64,000 bases of DNA from Yes71-27 sp040758635 (GCA_040758635.1 JBFLVI010000006.1:9466-73465); one strand, 5' to 3'. Shown: positions 7,705 to 16,831, numbered from the stretch's first letter. The notes: generated from the letters alone by a model not told the origin. A program made the numbers and translations.

Positions 7705-9144
7705 ATGAAGGGTTACGAAGCAGTGATCGGCCTGGAAATTCACGTGGAGCTGAAAACCGCCAGCAAAATTTTCTGCTCTTCGAGCGCCCATTTCGGTGCC
7801 GAGCCTAATGCCAATGTCTGCCCGGTTTGTTTGGGTTTGCCCGGTGTTTTACCGGTTTTAAATAAAAGAGTGGTGGAGTACGGGATCCGTGCGGCCCTGG
7901 CGCTCAATTGCGAGGTGGCACGGTTCTCAAAGTTTGACCGGAAGAACTACTACTACCCGGACCTGCCGAAGAATTACCAGATTTCGCAGTACGACCTGCC
8001 CCTGGCGCAGCACGGGTACCTCGAGATTGATACCGGGAACGGGCGGAAGCGGATCGGGATTACCCGGGTCCACATGGAAGAGGACGCCGGCAAGTTAGTG
8101 CACCAGGGGACGGTGACCACCACGCCGTACTCGCTGGTGGATTACAACCGGACCGGGGTGCCGCTTCTGGAGATCGTTTCGGAGCCGGATATGCGCTCAC
8201 CCGAAGAAGCGCGGGCCTACGCCGAAAAGCTCCGGAGCATCATCCAGTTCACCGGGATTTCGGACTGCAAGATGGAAGAAGGTTCCCTCCGGGTGGACGC
8301 CAACGTTTCGGTGCGTCCGGCCGGGAGCCAGGGGTTCGGCGTTAAAACGGAGATTAAGAACGTGAACTCCTTCCGGGCGCTCGCGAGAGCCCTTACCTAC
8401 GAGATCGAGCGGCAGATTTCGGTCCTGGAGGAAGGCGGGCGGATTGTTCAGGAGACGCGCACCTGGGACGAGGGGAAAGGGGTAACCCTGCCGCTCCGGA
8501 GCAAGGAGGAGGCGCACGATTACCGGTACTTTCCGGAGCCGGACCTCCCGCCGCTGGTGATCAGCCGGGAGTGGGTAGAGGAGATTCGCCGAACCCTTCC
8601 GGAGCTGCCGGACGCGCGGCGGGAGCGTTACATGAAGGAGTACGGTTTGCCGGCTTACGATGCCGGGGTGCTTACTACTACCCGGGAGATGGGTGATTAC
8701 TTTGAGGCGTGCGTAAGGCTTTATCCTCGGCCGAAGACCGTCAGCAACTGGGTGATGGGGGAACTGGCCCGGCTTTTAAACGCCACCAACACGGAGATCA
8801 CCGCTTCGCCCGTAAAACCGGAGCAACTGGCCACCCTGCTCAAACTTATTGATGACGGGACGATCAGCGGTAAGATCGCGAAGACGGTTTTCGAGGAGAT
8901 GTTCAATACCGGTAAAGACCCGCAGGCGGTGGTGGAGGAGCAAGGCCTGGTACAGATTAGCGACGCGGCGGCGATCAAGGCGGTCGTTGAGAAGGTTATT
9001 GCGGCCAACCCTAAAGTGGTGGCGGATTTCAAACAGGGCAAGGACAAGGCGCTCGGTTTTTTAGTGGGCCAGGTAATGAAGGAAACCAGGGGCAAGGCCA
9101 ACCCGCAGCTTGTGAACCAGCTTTTGAAGGAAAGCCTGGAATAA
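7705..9144 (+). CDS. gatB: Aspartyl/glutamyl-tRNA amidotransferase subunit B
   Basis: tRNA-binding kinase-like subunit of GatCAB, which phosphorylates the misacylated glutamate or aspartate before amidation. The 479 residues begin MKGYEAVIGLEIHVEL. The zinc site is present (CSS near residue 24 and the CPVCLG element), as are the conserved YYYPDLPKNYQISQYD segment and the C-terminal YqeY-like tail domain (about 330-479). ATG at 7705 is preferred over the longer frame that opens at 7564 because the extension is out-of-frame gatA sequence. No terminator was found; the downstream 120 bases hold a palindromic repeat. Confidence 0.95.
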   Translation: MKGYEAVIGLEIHVELKTASKIFCSSSAHFGAEPNANVCPVCLGLPGVLPVLNKRVVEYGIRAALALNCEVARFSKFDRKNYYYPDLPKNYQISQYDLPLAQHGYLEIDTGNGRKRIGITRVHMEEDAGKLVHQGTVTTTPYSLVDYNRTGVPLLEIVSEPDMRSPEEARAYAEKLRSIIQFTGISDCKMEEGSLRVDANVSVRPAGSQGFGVKTEIKNVNSFRALARALTYEIERQISVLEEGGRIVQETRTWDEGKGVTLPLRSKEEAHDYRYFPEPDLPPLVISREWVEEIRRTLPELPDARRERYMKEYGLPAYDAGVLTTTREMGDYFEACVRLYPRPKTVSNWVMGELARLLNATNTEITASPVKPEQLATLLKLIDDGTISGKIAKTVFEEMFNTGKDPQAVVEEQGLVQISDAAAIKAVVEKVIAANPKVVADFKQGKDKALGFLVGQVMKETRGKANPQLVNQLLKESLE

Positions 9145-9153
9145 TTGATTAAA

Positions 9154-9245
9154 GGCGGGAGGTCAGAAGTCGGAATATAAATATTTTGAACTAAGTAAAT
9201 TCGCACCGCGAATTCTAAAAAATTCCGACTTCCTGCATCAGACAT
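9154..9245. repeat. GAATTCGC-core palindromic repeat, copy 3
   Basis: Core dyad AATTCGC (9198-9204) / GCGAATT (9208-9214). Outer perfect inverted repeat GAAGTCGGAAT (about 9167-9177) / ATTCCGACTTC (about 9231-9241). This is the same nested architecture as copies 1 and 2. It lies between gatB and the small Cys-rich gene. Confidence 0.65.
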
Positions 9246-9266
9246 CCGTGATCGGGGGTGGGATTT

Positions 9267-9464
9267 GTGGAGTGCCGGAAAGATAATAACCTGGAGAGTT
9301 GTACTTGTACCTACGCCCACTGCGACAAAAAAGGGCTGTGCTGCGAGTGCGTGGCTTACCACCGGGAACACGGCGAACTGCCCGGGTGTTTCTTTCCGCC
9401 CGAGGCCGAGCGTACTTACGACCGGTCGGTGCAGGCGTTTATCCGCTGCCACCAGAAGTGTTGA
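9267..9464 (+). CDS. Small cysteine-rich protein (DUF6485-like)
   Basis: A 65-residue protein with nine cysteines arranged as C..CTC..C..CCEC..C..C, a probable metal- or cluster-binding mini-domain. The pattern MECRKDNNLESCTCTY...GLCCECVAYHR...LPGCFFP matches my recollection of the DUF6485 family of anaerobes, whose function is unknown. GTG at 9267 is preferred over GTG at 9258 because the G-rich ribosome-binding sequence (9254-9262) would overlap the earlier codon. It lies 30 bases upstream of the homocitrate synthase-like gene and could share its transcript. Confidence 0.8.
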   Translation: MECRKDNNLESCTCTYAHCDKKGLCCECVAYHREHGELPGCFFPPEAERTYDRSVQAFIRCHQKC

Positions 9465-9494
9465 TTCTGATAATTTTAAAAAAAGATTGGGTGG

Positions 9495-10637
9495 GTGGTT
9501 TCTGTGCAGGGGAGAGAGATTCGGATTGTTGATACCACGCTTCGCGACGGGGAGCAGACGGCGGGGGTGGTTTTTGCGAACCGGGAAAAGATCCGGATCG
9601 CCAAGCTTTTGGACGAATTGGGCGTGCACCAGATCGAGGCCGGCATCCCGGTGATGGGCGGGGACGAGGCCGAGGCGATCGAGGAAATTTGCCGGTCCGG
9701 CCTTAAAGCCAGCATCATGGGCTGGAACCGCCCGGTGATCAAGGATATTGAGGCCTCGCTGGCCTGCGGCGTGGATGCGGTGGCCATCTCCATTTCCACC
9801 TCCGACATCCATATCAAGTACAAGCTCGGGACTTCGCGGGAGTGGGTGCTGGAAAAGGTGACGGAGGCGGTGGCCTTTGCCAAGAAGCACGGCGTGTATG
9901 TCTCGGCGAACGCCGAGGACGCTTCGCGGAGCGACACGGATTTCCTGCTCACCTTTGCGCGGGCGGTTAAGGAGGCGGGGGCGGACAGGCTGCGGTACTG
10001 CGATACCGTGGGCGTACTTGATCCTTTCACCACGTACGAGAAAATAAAGCAGATTATTGACGAGGTCGGCATTCCGGTGGAAATGCACACGCACAACGAC
10101 TTCGGCATGGCTACGGCCAACGCTTTGGCGGGGGTCCGGGCCGGTGCCGACTGGATCGGGGTCACCGTGTGCGGCCTCGGGGAGCGGGCCGGAAACGCTG
10201 CACTCGAGGAAGTTGTAATGGCGCTAAAACACCTTTACGGGATCGACCTGGGCTTTAAAACCGAGATGTTCCGGGAGATCGCGGAGTACGTCTCCCGGGC
10301 CGCCCACCGGGAACTTCCGGCGTGGAAGGCGATCGTGGGTTCGAATATGTTCGCGCACGAGTCCGGCATCCACGCGGACGGCGCGCTTAAACACCCCAAG
10401 ACTTACGAGGCGTTCCAGCCGGAAGAAGTGGGATTGACCCGGCAGATCGTGATCGGAAAGCATTCGGGCACGGCGGCGCTCAGGGCCAAGTTTGCGGAAT
10501 TCGGCATCGTGCTGACCAAGCACCAGGCCGAGGAGCTCCTGCCGGAGATCCGCCGGGCGGCGGTGGACTTCAAACGCCCGCTTTTCGAAAAAGAGCTGGT
10601 ACACATTTACGAGGACTACTTCGGAAAGAGGGGATAG
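9495..10637 (+). CDS. Homocitrate synthase-like (NifV/HCS family) acyltransferase
   Basis: LeuA/NifV-family DRE-TIM enzyme that condenses acetyl-CoA with a 2-oxoacid. The 380-residue length and DTTLRDGEQTAGV, EDASRSD, HTHNDFGMATANAL and NGLGERAGN-type motifs resemble NifV homocitrate synthase more than LeuA, and the LeuA C-terminal regulatory domain is absent. The start is GTG at 9495, or GTG at 9504. It is followed within 5 bases by an aconitase-family large subunit, then a small subunit and an isocitrate-type dehydrogenase. The four genes therefore encode one full elongation cycle. The substrate could be 2-oxoglutarate (homocitrate) or oxaloacetate (an Re-type citrate synthase, though those are usually longer); sequence alone does not decide. 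Confidence 0.8.
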   Translation: MVSVQGREIRIVDTTLRDGEQTAGVVFANREKIRIAKLLDELGVHQIEAGIPVMGGDEAEAIEEICRSGLKASIMGWNRPVIKDIEASLACGVDAVAISISTSDIHIKYKLGTSREWVLEKVTEAVAFAKKHGVYVSANAEDASRSDTDFLLTFARAVKEAGADRLRYCDTVGVLDPFTTYEKIKQIIDEVGIPVEMHTHNDFGMATANALAGVRAGADWIGVTVCGLGERAGNAALEEVVMALKHLYGIDLGFKTEMFREIAEYVSRAAHRELPAWKAIVGSNMFAHESGIHADGALKHPKTYEAFQPEEVGLTRQIVIGKHSGTAALRAKFAEFGIVLTKHQAEELLPEIRRAAVDFKRPLFEKELVHIYEDYFGKRG

Positions 10638-10641
10638 GGCT

Positions 10642-11907
10642 TTGGGGCAGACCATCATTGAAAAGATCCTTTCCCGGGCCAGCGGTAAGCACGCCCGGGC
10701 TGGCGAAATCGTGGTGGCCCGGGTCGACCAGGTGATGGCCCAGGACGGCACGGCCCCGCTCGCCATTCAGGCGTTTGAGCGGATGGAAGGGAAAAGGCTC
10801 TTCGATCCGGAGCGGGTGAACCTGGTTGTTGACCACAGCGCCCCGAGTCCCACCGAAGGGATCTCCAACCTGCACAAGCTGATGCGCGATTTCGCCGCGG
10901 TGCAGGGGTGCAGGCTTTACGACGTCGGCGACGGCGTATGCCACCAGGTGATGGTGGAAAGCGGCCGGGTAGGTCCGGGCTGCGTGGTGGTGGGGGCGGA
11001 TTCGCACACCTGCACCTATGGTGCACTCAACGCCTTCTCCACCGGCGTGGGTTCCACCGACCTGGCGGCGGCGCTGATATCCGGACAGATGTGGTTTAAG
11101 GTGCCGGAGACGATCAAAATCGTCTGCCACGGCACCCTGCCGTCCGGGGTCTACGCGAAGGACCTGATCCTTTACCTCATCGGGGACCTGACGGCGGACG
11201 GGGCTACCTACAAGGCGGTGGAGTATACGGGGCCGGCGGTGCAGGCGCTCTCACAGGAAGGCCGGTTCACCGTCGCCAACATGGCGGTCGAGATGGGCGC
11301 CAAGGCGGGGCTGATGGAGGCGGACGAAAAGACGTTCGCCTGGCTTGCGGCGCACGGGGGCGGTGGTTATACACCGGTGACGGCCGACCCGGATGCGGCG
11401 TACGCGGCAGTGAAGGAGTACGACGTCGCGGGTCTTGAGCCGCAGGTGGCCAAACCCCACCGGGTGGACAACGTGGCGCTGCTCCGGAGCGTCGCGGGGC
11501 TCAAGATCGACCAGGCCTTCATCGGTACCTGCACGAACGGCCGGCTGGAGGACCTGCGGGTGGCTGCGAGCATTCTGGCCGGCAGAAAGGTGCACCCCGG
11601 GGTGCGGCTGATCGTGGCCCCGGCTTCCCGGCGGATTTACCTGGAAGCGATGCGGGAGGGCCTTCTAACAACGCTTGTTGAGGCGGGTGCGGCGGTGGTG
11701 ACGCCCGGCTGCGGGCCGTGCGTCGGCACCCACAACGGCGTTCCGGCCGACGGCGAGGTGGTTGTCTCCACGGCCAACCGGAACTTCAAGGGCCGGATGG
11801 GGAACCGGAACGCGGAGATTTACCTGGCTTCGCCGGCGAGTGTTGCGGCGGCAGCCGTTGCCGGGCAGGTAACGGACCCCCGTGAGTTTTTGGGTTCGGC
11901 GCGGTGA
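10642..11907 (+). CDS. 3-isopropylmalate/homoaconitate dehydratase large subunit family
   Basis: Aconitase-superfamily large subunit, the [4Fe-4S] catalytic part of a two-subunit hydro-lyase. The 421 residues include the cluster ligands C297 (GTCTNGR) and C357/C360 (TPGCGPCVGTHNG) and the substrate-site GADSHTCTYGALN. The length is that of the archaeal/Thermus LeuC-LysT type, not the 470-residue bacterial LeuC. The start is TTG at 10642 after AGAGGGGATAGGG. It would isomerise the product of the preceding synthase: homocitrate to homoisocitrate, or citrate to isocitrate, with isopropylmalate possible. Confidence 0.85.
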   Translation: MGQTIIEKILSRASGKHARAGEIVVARVDQVMAQDGTAPLAIQAFERMEGKRLFDPERVNLVVDHSAPSPTEGISNLHKLMRDFAAVQGCRLYDVGDGVCHQVMVESGRVGPGCVVVGADSHTCTYGALNAFSTGVGSTDLAAALISGQMWFKVPETIKIVCHGTLPSGVYAKDLILYLIGDLTADGATYKAVEYTGPAVQALSQEGRFTVANMAVEMGAKAGLMEADEKTFAWLAAHGGGGYTPVTADPDAAYAAVKEYDVAGLEPQVAKPHRVDNVALLRSVAGLKIDQAFIGTCTNGRLEDLRVAASILAGRKVHPGVRLIVAPASRRIYLEAMREGLLTTLVEAGAAVVTPGCGPCVGTHNGVPADGEVVVSTANRNFKGRMGNRNAEIYLASPASVAAAAVAGQVTDPREFLGSAR

Positions 11908-12048
11908 AAACTGCGCCCGGCTTAGTTTTCTTACTAAGAGTCCGATTCCTGCTTCCGGCTGCCGGTTTTTGAAGTGTTCGTTTATGAACCGCTGGCAGGA
12001 GATGCTGGGGAAAGTTCCTGCAGGGGCGAAGCAGAGGGGGATTTCTCG

Positions 12049-12549
12049 ATGAAACTGCACGGACGAGCGCATAAGTTCGGTGACGACGTCAACACAGACT
12101 ATATCATTTCGGGCAAGTACAAGTTTAAGACCCTCGACATGAACGAGTTGGCACGCCACGTAATGGAGGACCTGGACCCAGATTTTTACCAGAAAATCCG
12201 CCCGGGGGACTTCATCGTTGCGGGGGCGAATTTCGGCTGCGGCTCCTCCCGGGAACAGGCGCCGCTGGCCATCAAGCACGCCCGCATCGGCGCGGTGCTG
12301 GCGAAGTCGTTCGCCCGGATCTTTTTCCGGAACGCCATCAACACCGGCCTTCCGGTGGTGGAATGCGATACCGACCAGATCCAGCCCGGCGACGAACTGG
12401 CGGTGGACCTGGTGGCGGGCGTGATCGAAAACCGCACCCGAGGGGTCAAGATCCCGGTGAAACCCCTCCCGCCGGTAATGCTGAAGATCCTGGCCGACGG
12501 GGGCCTGGTGGCGCACTTCAAGAAGTACGGCGGCTTCAACTTCGGCTGA
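12049..12549 (+). CDS. 3-isopropylmalate/homoaconitate dehydratase small subunit family
   Basis: Swivelling-domain partner of the upstream large subunit; 166 residues, the normal LeuD/LysU length of the archaeal type. It starts MKLHGRAHKFGDDVNTDYI and has the GANFGCGSSREQAPLAI signature. The substrate-specificity loop reads YKFKT after NTDYIISGK, which is neither the usual leucine-type YLRT nor one I can assign. ATG at 12049 is preceded by GCAGAGGGGG. A gap of 141 bases separates it from the large subunit; no structured element was recognised there. Confidence 0.85.
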   Translation: MKLHGRAHKFGDDVNTDYIISGKYKFKTLDMNELARHVMEDLDPDFYQKIRPGDFIVAGANFGCGSSREQAPLAIKHARIGAVLAKSFARIFFRNAINTGLPVVECDTDQIQPGDELAVDLVAGVIENRTRGVKIPVKPLPPVMLKILADGGLVAHFKKYGGFNFG

Positions 12550-12657
12550 GAGCGGGCTGAATAAGGGGACGGGCTGCGCTTTTTCCGCTTTTAAAATCAA
12601 AGGACAGGCTACATATATTTTCAAGGAATTTATCAGAATTCTGGCTGGAGGAAGTCG

Positions 12658-13656
12658 ATGCCTAAGATCACACTGATTCCCGGGGACGGGATTGGCCCTG
12701 ACATCACTACGGCCGCCAGGCGGGTGCTCGACGCAGCCGGGGCGGGAATCGAATGGGAGGTCGTGGAGGCCGGTGAGAAGGTTGTCGCCGAGTATGGTAC
12801 TCCCCTGCCGGAGCACGTTCTCGAGTCAATTAAGCGGAACCGCGTCGCGCTGAAAGGACCGATTACCACGCCCGTAGGCAAGGGCTTCCGGAGCGTGAAC
12901 GTGACCCTGCGGCAGGAACTCGATCTTTACGCCTGCGTCCGGCCGGCAAAAACCCTCCCGGGAATCAAAACCCGCTACGAGAACGTTGATTTGATCGTGG
13001 TCCGCGAGAACACAGAGGACCTTTACGCCGGCATCGAGCACCGGGTGGGAAAAAACGCGGCGGAGAGCATCAAGATCATCACGCGCGAGGCCTCCGAACG
13101 GGTCGTCCGTTTCGCCTTCGAGCTTGCCCGGCGGGAGGGGCGCAAGAAAGTGACCGCGGTGCACAAGGCGAACATCATGAAGCTGACCGACGGCCTCTTC
13201 CTCGAGTGTGCCCGCGCGGTGGCGGCCGATTACCCGGACGTCGCTTTTGAGGACATGCTGGTGGACGCGATGTGCATGAAGCTCGTCCAGACGCCCGAGA
13301 ACTACGACGTGCTGGTCCTTCCCAACCTTTACGGTGACATCGTATCCGACCTGGCGGCGGGCCTGGTGGGGGGCTTAGGCGTAGCGCCGGGGGCAAACAT
13401 CGGCGTCGAGATCGCGGTCTTTGAGCCGGTTCACGGTAGCGCACCGAAGTATGCCGGCATGGATAAGGTTAATCCCCTCGCCACCATCCTCTCGGGGGTA
13501 ATGATGCTCAAGCACCTGGGCGCCTTTGCGGCTGCGGAACGGGTGATGCGCGGCGTCACCGCCGTCCTGGAGGAAGGGAAGACCGTCACCTACGATCTCG
13601 GCGGTACCGCCAGAACCAGTGAGATGGCGGGCGCCATTATCGCGAAGATGCAGTAG
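12658..13656 (+). CDS. Isocitrate/homoisocitrate dehydrogenase family (NAD-type)
   Basis: Beta-decarboxylating dehydrogenase of 332 residues. The segment SVNVTLRQELDLYACVRP (about 80-97) has the SxNVxLR signature of isocitrate and homoisocitrate dehydrogenases, not the LeuB pattern. ENTEDLYAGIEH, HKANIMKLTDGLF, DAMCMKLV and the C-terminal GSAPKYAG nucleotide-binding loop are present. It would close the four-gene elongation module by oxidative decarboxylation to the next 2-oxoacid. An AAGGA-like site with GGAGG lies just before ATG 12658. Its stop is 3 bases from the stop of the convergent manB. Confidence 0.85.
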   Translation: MPKITLIPGDGIGPDITTAARRVLDAAGAGIEWEVVEAGEKVVAEYGTPLPEHVLESIKRNRVALKGPITTPVGKGFRSVNVTLRQELDLYACVRPAKTLPGIKTRYENVDLIVVRENTEDLYAGIEHRVGKNAAESIKIITREASERVVRFAFELARREGRKKVTAVHKANIMKLTDGLFLECARAVAADYPDVAFEDMLVDAMCMKLVQTPENYDVLVLPNLYGDIVSDLAAGLVGGLGVAPGANIGVEIAVFEPVHGSAPKYAGMDKVNPLATILSGVMMLKHLGAFAAAERVMRGVTAVLEEGKTVTYDLGGTARTSEMAGAIIAKMQ

Positions 13657-13659
13657 GGT

Positions 13660-15039
13660 TTAAAACTCCCACGCGAAGTCCGGGATGCCGGTGACGGCGG
13701 TTATGGCTTCGCGCATCGTATTGCAGATCCGGTCGAGCCCCTGCGGCGTTTTCGCCTCACACCGGGCCACCAGCACCGGCTGGGTATTGGAGGCCCGTAC
13801 CAGGCCCCAGCCGTCTTCAAAGAGTACCCGGGCGCCATCCACGTCAATCACTTCATTGGTTTTCCGGAAATGCTCTACCAGCCGGGCGACTACCGTGAAC
13901 TTTTGTTCGTCGGGGCAGGCGATCCGCGTCTCCGCCGTGGCATGATAGCGCGGCAGGTCGGCAAGCAGCGTTGATAACGGCCGGTCGGTATGCGAAAGGA
14001 TCCGCAGCAGCCTGCCGGTAGCGTAAAATGCATCGTCGAAGCCGTAATACTCGTCCGCAAAAAAGAGGTGCCCGGACATCTCGCCGGTGAAAACGGCGCC
14101 GACCTCTTTCATCTTTGCTTTGACAAGGGAATGACCGGTTTTGTAGAAGAGGGGCCGTCCCCCCAGACGGCGGATTTCGTCCACGAGTGCCTGGGAGCAT
14201 TTCACTTCCACAATGCACGGCCTGTCCGGGTAGTGGGGCAGGATTTCCCGCCAGAAAAGGATCATCAACCGGTCGCCCCAGATGACGTTCCCTTTTTCAT
14301 CCACCACCCCGAGCCGGTCGGCGTCCCCGTCATAACCCACTCCCAGGTCGCACCCCTCTTCGAGGACGGCGCGCCGGAGGTCGGCAAGGTTGGCGGTCTT
14401 GACCGGGTCCGGCTGGTGGTTGGGAAACCTCCCGTCGGAAACGCAGAAAAGGGGGACCACCGCGCACCCCCAGCCCCGCAGGATTTCCTCGGCAAAAAGC
14501 GCGGCCGTGCCGTTGCCGCAGTCCACGGCGACTTTCAGACGCCGTGGTCCCAGGTGAACCTTCTCCCGCAGCATTGACAGGTACGCTGCTGCTGCGTCCA
14601 CCTGCTGAACCGTCCCGCTTCCGCAGTCGAAGGAACCGCTTTCCATGAGTTTCCGCAGGTGCTGGATTTGCTCCCCGTAAATCGTGCCGTCGCCGGCGAC
14701 GATCTTGAAGCCGTTTTCCTCCGGCGGGTTGTGGCTGCCGGTGATCATCACTCCGTTGGGGATGCCGTAATGCCTGCAGGCGAAATAAAGGATAGGCGTC
14801 ACCACCACACCGGTGTCGCTGACCGTGCAGCCGGTGTCCGTCAGCCCCTGCACCAGCGCGTCCCGCAACTCCGGAGAACTCAGCCGGTTGTCCCGCCCGA
14901 CCACCACCCGGTTGTCGCCGCGGGCGGTGAAGAAGGTACCCAGCGCCCTTCCCAGGGTCGCCACCACTTCCGGGGTCAGATCTCGACCGGCGACGCCTCT
15001 GATGTCGTAAGCACGGAAGATGTGCGGGTTAAACCGCAT
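13660..15039 (-). CDS. manB: Phosphomannomutase/phosphoglucomutase
   Basis: Alpha-D-phosphohexomutase, 459 residues, with the four family motifs: the phosphoserine loop TGSHNPPEENGFK (about 101-113), the metal loop DGDADR, the sugar loop GEMSGH and the C-terminal phosphate loop RASNTQPVL. The GEMSGH version is typical of dual-specificity PMM/PGM enzymes. It interconverts mannose-6-P and mannose-1-P (and/or the glucose phosphates). It overlaps the upstream manC by 11 bases. Together they feed GDP-mannose synthesis for surface glycans. Confidence 0.9.
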   Translation of the reverse strand: MRFNPHIFRAYDIRGVAGRDLTPEVVATLGRALGTFFTARGDNRVVVGRDNRLSSPELRDALVQGLTDTGCTVSDTGVVVTPILYFACRHYGIPNGVMITGSHNPPEENGFKIVAGDGTIYGEQIQHLRKLMESGSFDCGSGTVQQVDAAAAYLSMLREKVHLGPRRLKVAVDCGNGTAALFAEEILRGWGCAVVPLFCVSDGRFPNHQPDPVKTANLADLRRAVLEEGCDLGVGYDGDADRLGVVDEKGNVIWGDRLMILFWREILPHYPDRPCIVEVKCSQALVDEIRRLGGRPLFYKTGHSLVKAKMKEVGAVFTGEMSGHLFFADEYYGFDDAFYATGRLLRILSHTDRPLSTLLADLPRYHATAETRIACPDEQKFTVVARLVEHFRKTNEVIDVDGARVLFEDGWGLVRASNTQPVLVARCEAKTPQGLDRICNTMREAITAVTGIPDFAWEF

Positions 15040-16111
15040 CGTCGTAACCCGCCTCCTTCAGCGCGGCGACCAGCCGCTTGATCTCCTGGGCGCGTTCTTT
15101 CGCACAGACCAGCAGCCGGCCGTCTTCCTCCACGATGACGATGTCCCGGATCCCCAAGGCGCCCACCACGTGCTTCGAAGCCCGTACCACGCAGCCGGAA
15201 CTCTCCACCAGGACCCCGCTGCCTTCAATGACGTTGCCCTGCCCGTCCTGGTTGCCGCCGTAGCGGGCCCAGGCCGGCCAGGTCCCCACGTCGTCCCAGC
15301 CGAAGTCGGCCGGCAGCACGACCACGTTTTTCGCCTGTTCCATCACGCCGTAATCCACGGAGATCCGGGGCAGGGAGGGATACTCGCTTTCGATTACGGC
15401 GGTTTCCTGCTCCGTACCCAGGGATGCGGCGATGCGCTCCAGGCCCGCGGCCAGCTCAGGCAAATACTCCGCAAACAAGGTGAGGATTACGTCCACCCGC
15501 CAGATAAACATCCCGCTGTTCCAAAAGTACTTGCCGCTGGCGAGGAAACGGCGTGCTTTGAGCTGATCCGGCTTTTCCGTGAAACGCAAAGCCCGGTAGA
15601 CGGCGATGCTGCCCACCGTCCGCAGCATCTCCCCCCGCTGGATGTAACCGTACCCGGTTTCCGGCCGCGTGGGCGTGATCCCGAGCGTAACCAGCCATTC
15701 GCCGCTCCGGGCGGTATCCACGGCGATTTCCAGTATCCGGCGGAACCGTGCCGTATCCGCGATGTAGTGGTCCGCCGGCAGGACAATCATTGCGGCCTGG
15801 GGGTCGCGCCGCGCAAGGTAAATAGCCGCCAGCCCTGCCGCCGCCGCCGTATCGCGCCCACACGGCTCCTCGATCACGTTTGCTTCCGGAATCTCCGGTA
15901 CCTGCTCCTTGACCAGGTTTCCGTAGCCGCGCCCGGTGACGACGTAGACGTCCGCCGGTTCCACAAACCCGCGGAGCCGGTCCACCGTTTGCTGAAGCAT
16001 GGTTCTTTCCCCGATCAGGTTTAAGAACTGCTTCGGCCGGTCCTTTGAGCTCAGCGGCCAGAAGCGTTCGCCGCTGCCGCCGGCCAGGATTACCGCAAAA
16101 ACAGCAGGCAC
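15029..16111 (-). CDS. manC: Mannose-1-phosphate guanylyltransferase
   Basis: Nucleotidyltransferase forming GDP-mannose from mannose-1-P and GTP. 360 residues, the short single-domain form without the C-terminal isomerase cupin. The pyrophosphorylase signature GGSGERFWPLSSKDRPKQF is at residues 12-30 and FTEKPD near 166. The start is GTG at 16111, with a good GAGGAGG site (complement of 16120-16126) 8 bases upstream. It is the first gene of the manC-manB operon. Confidence 0.92.
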   Translation of the reverse strand: MPAVFAVILAGGSGERFWPLSSKDRPKQFLNLIGERTMLQQTVDRLRGFVEPADVYVVTGRGYGNLVKEQVPEIPEANVIEEPCGRDTAAAAGLAAIYLARRDPQAAMIVLPADHYIADTARFRRILEIAVDTARSGEWLVTLGITPTRPETGYGYIQRGEMLRTVGSIAVYRALRFTEKPDQLKARRFLASGKYFWNSGMFIWRVDVILTLFAEYLPELAAGLERIAASLGTEQETAVIESEYPSLPRISVDYGVMEQAKNVVVLPADFGWDDVGTWPAWARYGGNQDGQGNVIEGSGVLVESSGCVVRASKHVVGALGIRDIVIVEEDGRLLVCAKERAQEIKRLVAALKEAGYDDAV

Positions 16112-16175
16112 GTTTTACGCCTCCTCGAGGGCCGTAATCGGATTGCAATCCCGATCGCCCACTTTTTTCTCTTAA

Positions 16176-16223
16176 CATTTTAATCGAGTTGTTCCCCACT
16201 CATTTTAATCGAGTTGTCCACTG
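16176..16223. repeat. Tandem 25-bp repeat upstream of manC
   Basis: Two head-to-tail copies of CATTTTAATCGAGTTGT followed by TCCCCACT or CCACT. Tandem terminal repeats of this kind occur at the ends of some insertion sequences, so this could be a remnant end; no transposase gene is present. Binding sites for a regulator of manC are the alternative. Confidence 0.5.
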
Positions 16224-16453
16224 GGACATATACTTTAGCTGAAAAGGATTACAAGGGCATAGCACCCTGGGCCGTGCTGTAAACATCTTCTGTCAGTTGA
16301 AGAAACAAGCCGATACTTAGAATTCTATCACGTTTCGCCGGATTAGGGGCGGGCTGGTTTGCCGAAAAACCAACTTTTTGCAGCAGAAGCATGCAATTTG
16401 GTACAACGTTGGCGATTGCGGGCCGTTGCGTTATAATCTGAATCAAGATGATA

Positions 16454-16482
16454 TTGAAAGCAAGCGCCGTTTGTATTAAAAT
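16454..16482 (+). promoter_or_regulatory. SigA-type promoter of the nuo operon
   Basis: TTGAAA (16454-16459), a 17-base spacer and TAAAAT (16477-16482). It is followed by an untranslated leader of about 340 bases before nuoA. Confidence 0.65.
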
Positions 16483-16831
16483 GTTTAAATTAAGAGATTA
16501 ACTAAAAAGAAACCCTGTGTCTCCAACTAAGCTCGCCAAATTTTAACCTTTTTACAGGAATTTAGAACGGGAAGTCCTAAAAGGCCGTTTTTTCCCCGGA
16601 GTATAGCGGTAGGGGGGTGGTAAAAGGCCGGTTGAAAGACAAGTCTCAAGCAGCAGCAAATGTGGAAAGTTGGCAAGATGGTGCAAGAAACGGGCGGTTG
16701 ATGTTGCAGGTCTGGGTGGTTGCTACGAAGTCCCCTTTATCAGTCCGGAAGACGAGCGGCTGTTCCCGGTTATTTTTGAAAAGAAGCAGTAAAGGGGATG
16801 GTTGCCGGTCTTTCCTTGGAGGTGGAGTTGG

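Larger units (their letters stand above)
16112..16831. other. 720-base gap between divergent manC and nuoA
   Basis: It contains two tandem copies of CATTTTAATCGAGTTGT (from 16176 and 16201, period 25) just upstream of manC. A SigA-type promoter for the nuo operon lies at 16454-16482, and the nuo leader is about 340 bases long. A short ACGG/CCGT hairpin with a following T run near 16570-16597 could be an attenuator, but the stem is weak. The short ORFs here have no coding character. Confidence 0.5.

Noticed and set aside
9495..10637. 2-isopropylmalate synthase (leuA)
   Set aside because: Too short for LeuA with its regulatory domain, NifV-like motifs, and no leuB-type dehydrogenase downstream; leucine synthesis is therefore not the favoured reading, though not strictly excluded.
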